Origin: Pyronema omphalodes
Taxonomy: Eukaryota > Ascomycota > Pezizomycetes > Pezizales > Pyronemataceae
DNA: 64,000 nt
NCBI GenBank assembly: GCA_024516155.1
Contig: JAJJXM010000001.1
Location: 868,001-932,000, forward strand
Direction of reading: 5' to 3'
In this document: one piece after another, positions 62,286 to 64,000 of the stretch
Position numbering within the stretch: position 1 is the stretch's first letter
Layout of the letters: each line of letters starts with the position of its first letter
Notes under the pieces: generated by a model
Databases searched by the model: none
What the model was told of the DNA's origin: nothing
The model's input: the letters and a program-made list of their open reading frames with translations, nothing else
Position numbers and translations under genes: made by a program

Positions 62286-62770
62286 CTATTTCTCCCCCTC
62301 CAAAGAAGCTCTATGATCCCCTTCATGATGCGTAGCCTTAACATGTTGATCCTTCATATACTCCTTCTGTAACGCAGCTTGAAGATCGAAATCGGCTTGT
62401 CGCTCCCGCTTTACACGGGTTCGCTCTTCGTCTCGGATTACGCCTGCGTGCATGGACTGTTTTTGTTGAGGGGTTTGGTTAGCTTTTGTTTCTTATTATC
62501 TTGGGGTTTATCTTCCTCTCTGAGAAACGACAGTTAATGCCAGTTAATGCCAGTGCGAGGTTTTTGCTGCAGGACACGAAGGATAGGAAAAGAAAGGACA
62601 GCAAGATAAGCAGGGCAAGCAGGGTAAAATACATCGCAACTCCGCGGAACCAAAGAAAAGGAAGTGAAACATACAGCGCGCTCCTCCTGCTGAAGGTAAT
62701 GAACCCCGGCAATCACGAGACCCGAGAATATCGTCGTGCCGAGGAGGGTGAGTTTTGCGGGGCGGGACAT
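62286..62770 (-). CDS. PET117: Pet117, cytochrome c oxidase assembly factor
   Basis: Small inner-membrane protein needed for complex IV assembly, linked to heme a synthesis through Cox15. Exons 62770–62675 and 62456–62286 give 88 aa. It starts MSRPAKLTLLGTTIFSG, with a short N-terminal transmembrane or signal-like helix (about 6–24), then VHYLQQEERA. The second exon brings the hallmark SMHAGVIRDEERTRVKRERQ, followed by a charged helix and tail. The 218-nt intron is long, but both halves match the family start and core. Very short, so easily missed by gene finders. Confidence 0.92.
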
Positions 62771-63289
62771 GGTGCGTTTATGCTTTGTGGTTTGTGGTGC
62801 GGCTACGCGTGGTGGTTGGATGGTGTCATAGTTGTGTTTAGTGGTGGGGTGGGGTGCATGGTGGGGCGCGTTTAGCGTGTTGTGCGGGTGTGAGTGATGG
62901 GTGGGTGATTGAGGATGTGTTGAAGGTATTCTTTTGCTGTTGCTTAGGAGAATTATGGGTGCAATGAAATAGATGAATAGCTAACTTCTCATAGAGCTCC
63001 TCCATGACATGAAGGGGCTAATTATTTCGGGTCGGTACAGAAGGATATTTCATTTCTATTCCCGAGCAGAGCTTATCCATTCCATCTCAGATTCTCAACC
63101 CAGATTCATCACTCGTAAATGCGAGTCTGCAAGTCCTCACAGCCAATATTATAACCCCACTCCGCTATCAGCCACCACCAACAAGCCTACATTAAATAAC
63201 TACGCAATAATAACACCAACGCCAAAAATCCAATAAAAAAAATAAGAAAAAAGAAAATCCTTAGTCAAGCAAGTACTGTAACTCATAAT
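62771..63289. other. Spacer between PET117 and SPT8
   Basis: No gene recognised. It holds the upstream region of PET117 (G/T-rich near 62760–62900) and the 3' UTR of SPT8. Confidence 0.45.
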
Positions 63290-64000
63290 TCACCAAGTGA
63301 TTTCATATCCCAGCAATACTTCCGTATTTGCTCCTTCCCATCCTCTGTTTCCTGCTGTGGATATGAGGTATTGGCATGTTCTATCCACATCTATTTTCAG
63401 AGTTAGCATAAGTATACGCTATTCATATCGCAAAGAGAACTTTCTGTTCAAGCAGCGAATAACCGAAGAAGAAAAAAAAAAACTTACATAAATGCGAAAC
63501 CACACCTCCATGATGTCCAGGGATAATCAAAAATGGCACAGTCGGGCCACCTCTTCTTTCCTGATGCTTCAAATCGTACAATCTTAAATTATCATAACTG
63601 GCACAAATCAAATGTCTCCCATTTGGCATTGCAGTTAAACTCGTTACTGATCCTGACCCAAGAGGAAACTTTAGCTGTCTAGTCGGTTCTGTGAGACCTT
63701 TGTGGATGCTGTATTCATCCACGGTTCCGTTACGTCGACCGGCATATAAGTAGTTGCCGTCTGTGGACCAGCAGGCGGACATACACCATGGTGGAACACC
63801 CTTTGATGGCTGTGAGACGGCTATAGGCGGTGCACATCGTCGGTCCCATAATCGTAAGGTTCCATCCATAGAGGATGCAAGGAAGGTATTTTGGTCCGTA
63901 GTTGGACCAGGGGGAAGAGGAGGCGGAGCAGCTCCATTGGAAGCGGGTTGTGGAGTAGGATCCCGAGGAGGGGGAACATCGGTCATAGGTGCATCGACTG
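63290..64000 (-). CDS. SPT8: Spt8, SAGA-complex WD40 subunit (C-terminal part; 5' end cut by window)
   Basis: SAGA coactivator subunit that contacts TBP. Visible exons are one ending at 63488 that continues beyond 64000, and the last exon 63390–63290, joined through a 97-nt intron. Telling segments: TFLASSMDGTLRLWDRR, PPWCMSACWSTDGNYLYAGR, NGTVDEYSIHKGL, AMPNGRHLICASYDNLRLYD, and VPFLIIPGHHGGVVS; the last exon gives STAGNRGWEGANTEVLLGYEI, the usual Spt8 end. A Pro-rich linker interrupts the propeller as in other fungi. The start lies outside the window, so the Met at 63986 is internal. Confidence 0.93.

Overview
The window looks like nuclear DNA of a filamentous ascomycete (Pezizomycotina). 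Genes are split by short introns (mostly 48–80 nt) with GTRNGY donors, CTRAC-type branch sites and YAG acceptors. The gene set is typical of such fungi: a multicopper laccase, a LaeA-like methyltransferase, a DEN1/DenA-type deneddylase, a fungal Spt8 and a fungal NEJ1. The style suggests Leotiomycetes, but this is a guess that the sequence alone does not prove.

Layout. 0.1–2.2 kb: six-exon laccase (minus). 2.2–9.4 kb: gene desert with one decayed coding remnant near 7.1–7.5 kb. 9.4–15 kb: dense housekeeping block with the complex I 51-kDa subunit (minus), BUB3 (plus, divergent from it) and TOM20 (minus). 15–18.5 kb: spacer with a 54-codon charged small ORF and a ~105-bp direct duplication. 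18.5–19.5 kb: DEN1-type protease (minus). 19.5–25.9 kb: a minisatellite-rich spacer that holds a 497-bp element with 28-bp terminal inverted repeats and TA duplications. 25.9–29.9 kb: a peroxisomal 4-coumarate-CoA-ligase-like enzyme (minus) divergent from the F1-ATPase assembly factor ATP11 (plus). 30–36 kb: spacer. 36–37.6 kb: an atypical forkhead transcription factor (plus). 37.6–41.4 kb: spacer plus a small Cys-rich protein with a Pro/Gln tail. 41.4–46.6 kb: XLF/NEJ1 end-joining factor (minus) head-to-head with a CHK2-type FHA kinase (plus). 46.6–59.5 kb: gene-poor, with a decayed zinc-knuckle ORF, a LaeA-like methyltransferase, an intact dispersed 5S rRNA gene and a broken coding remnant. 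59.8–64 kb: cysteine desulfurase NFS1 (plus), PET117 (minus) and the 3' end of SPT8 (minus, cut by the window edge).

Together the genes are mostly housekeeping. Five serve mitochondria (complex I, protein import, ATP synthase assembly, Fe-S assembly, cytochrome oxidase assembly), and two flank one promoter region and serve the DNA-damage response (NEJ1 and CHK2). No biosynthetic cluster, CRISPR array or intact autonomous transposon is visible. The best candidates for something undescribed are the inverted-repeat element at 24.7–25.2 kb, the dense minisatellite field around it, three decayed coding remnants and an orphan small ORF.

Gene models were spliced by eye from frame continuity, splice signals and family knowledge. 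No alignment or search was run.
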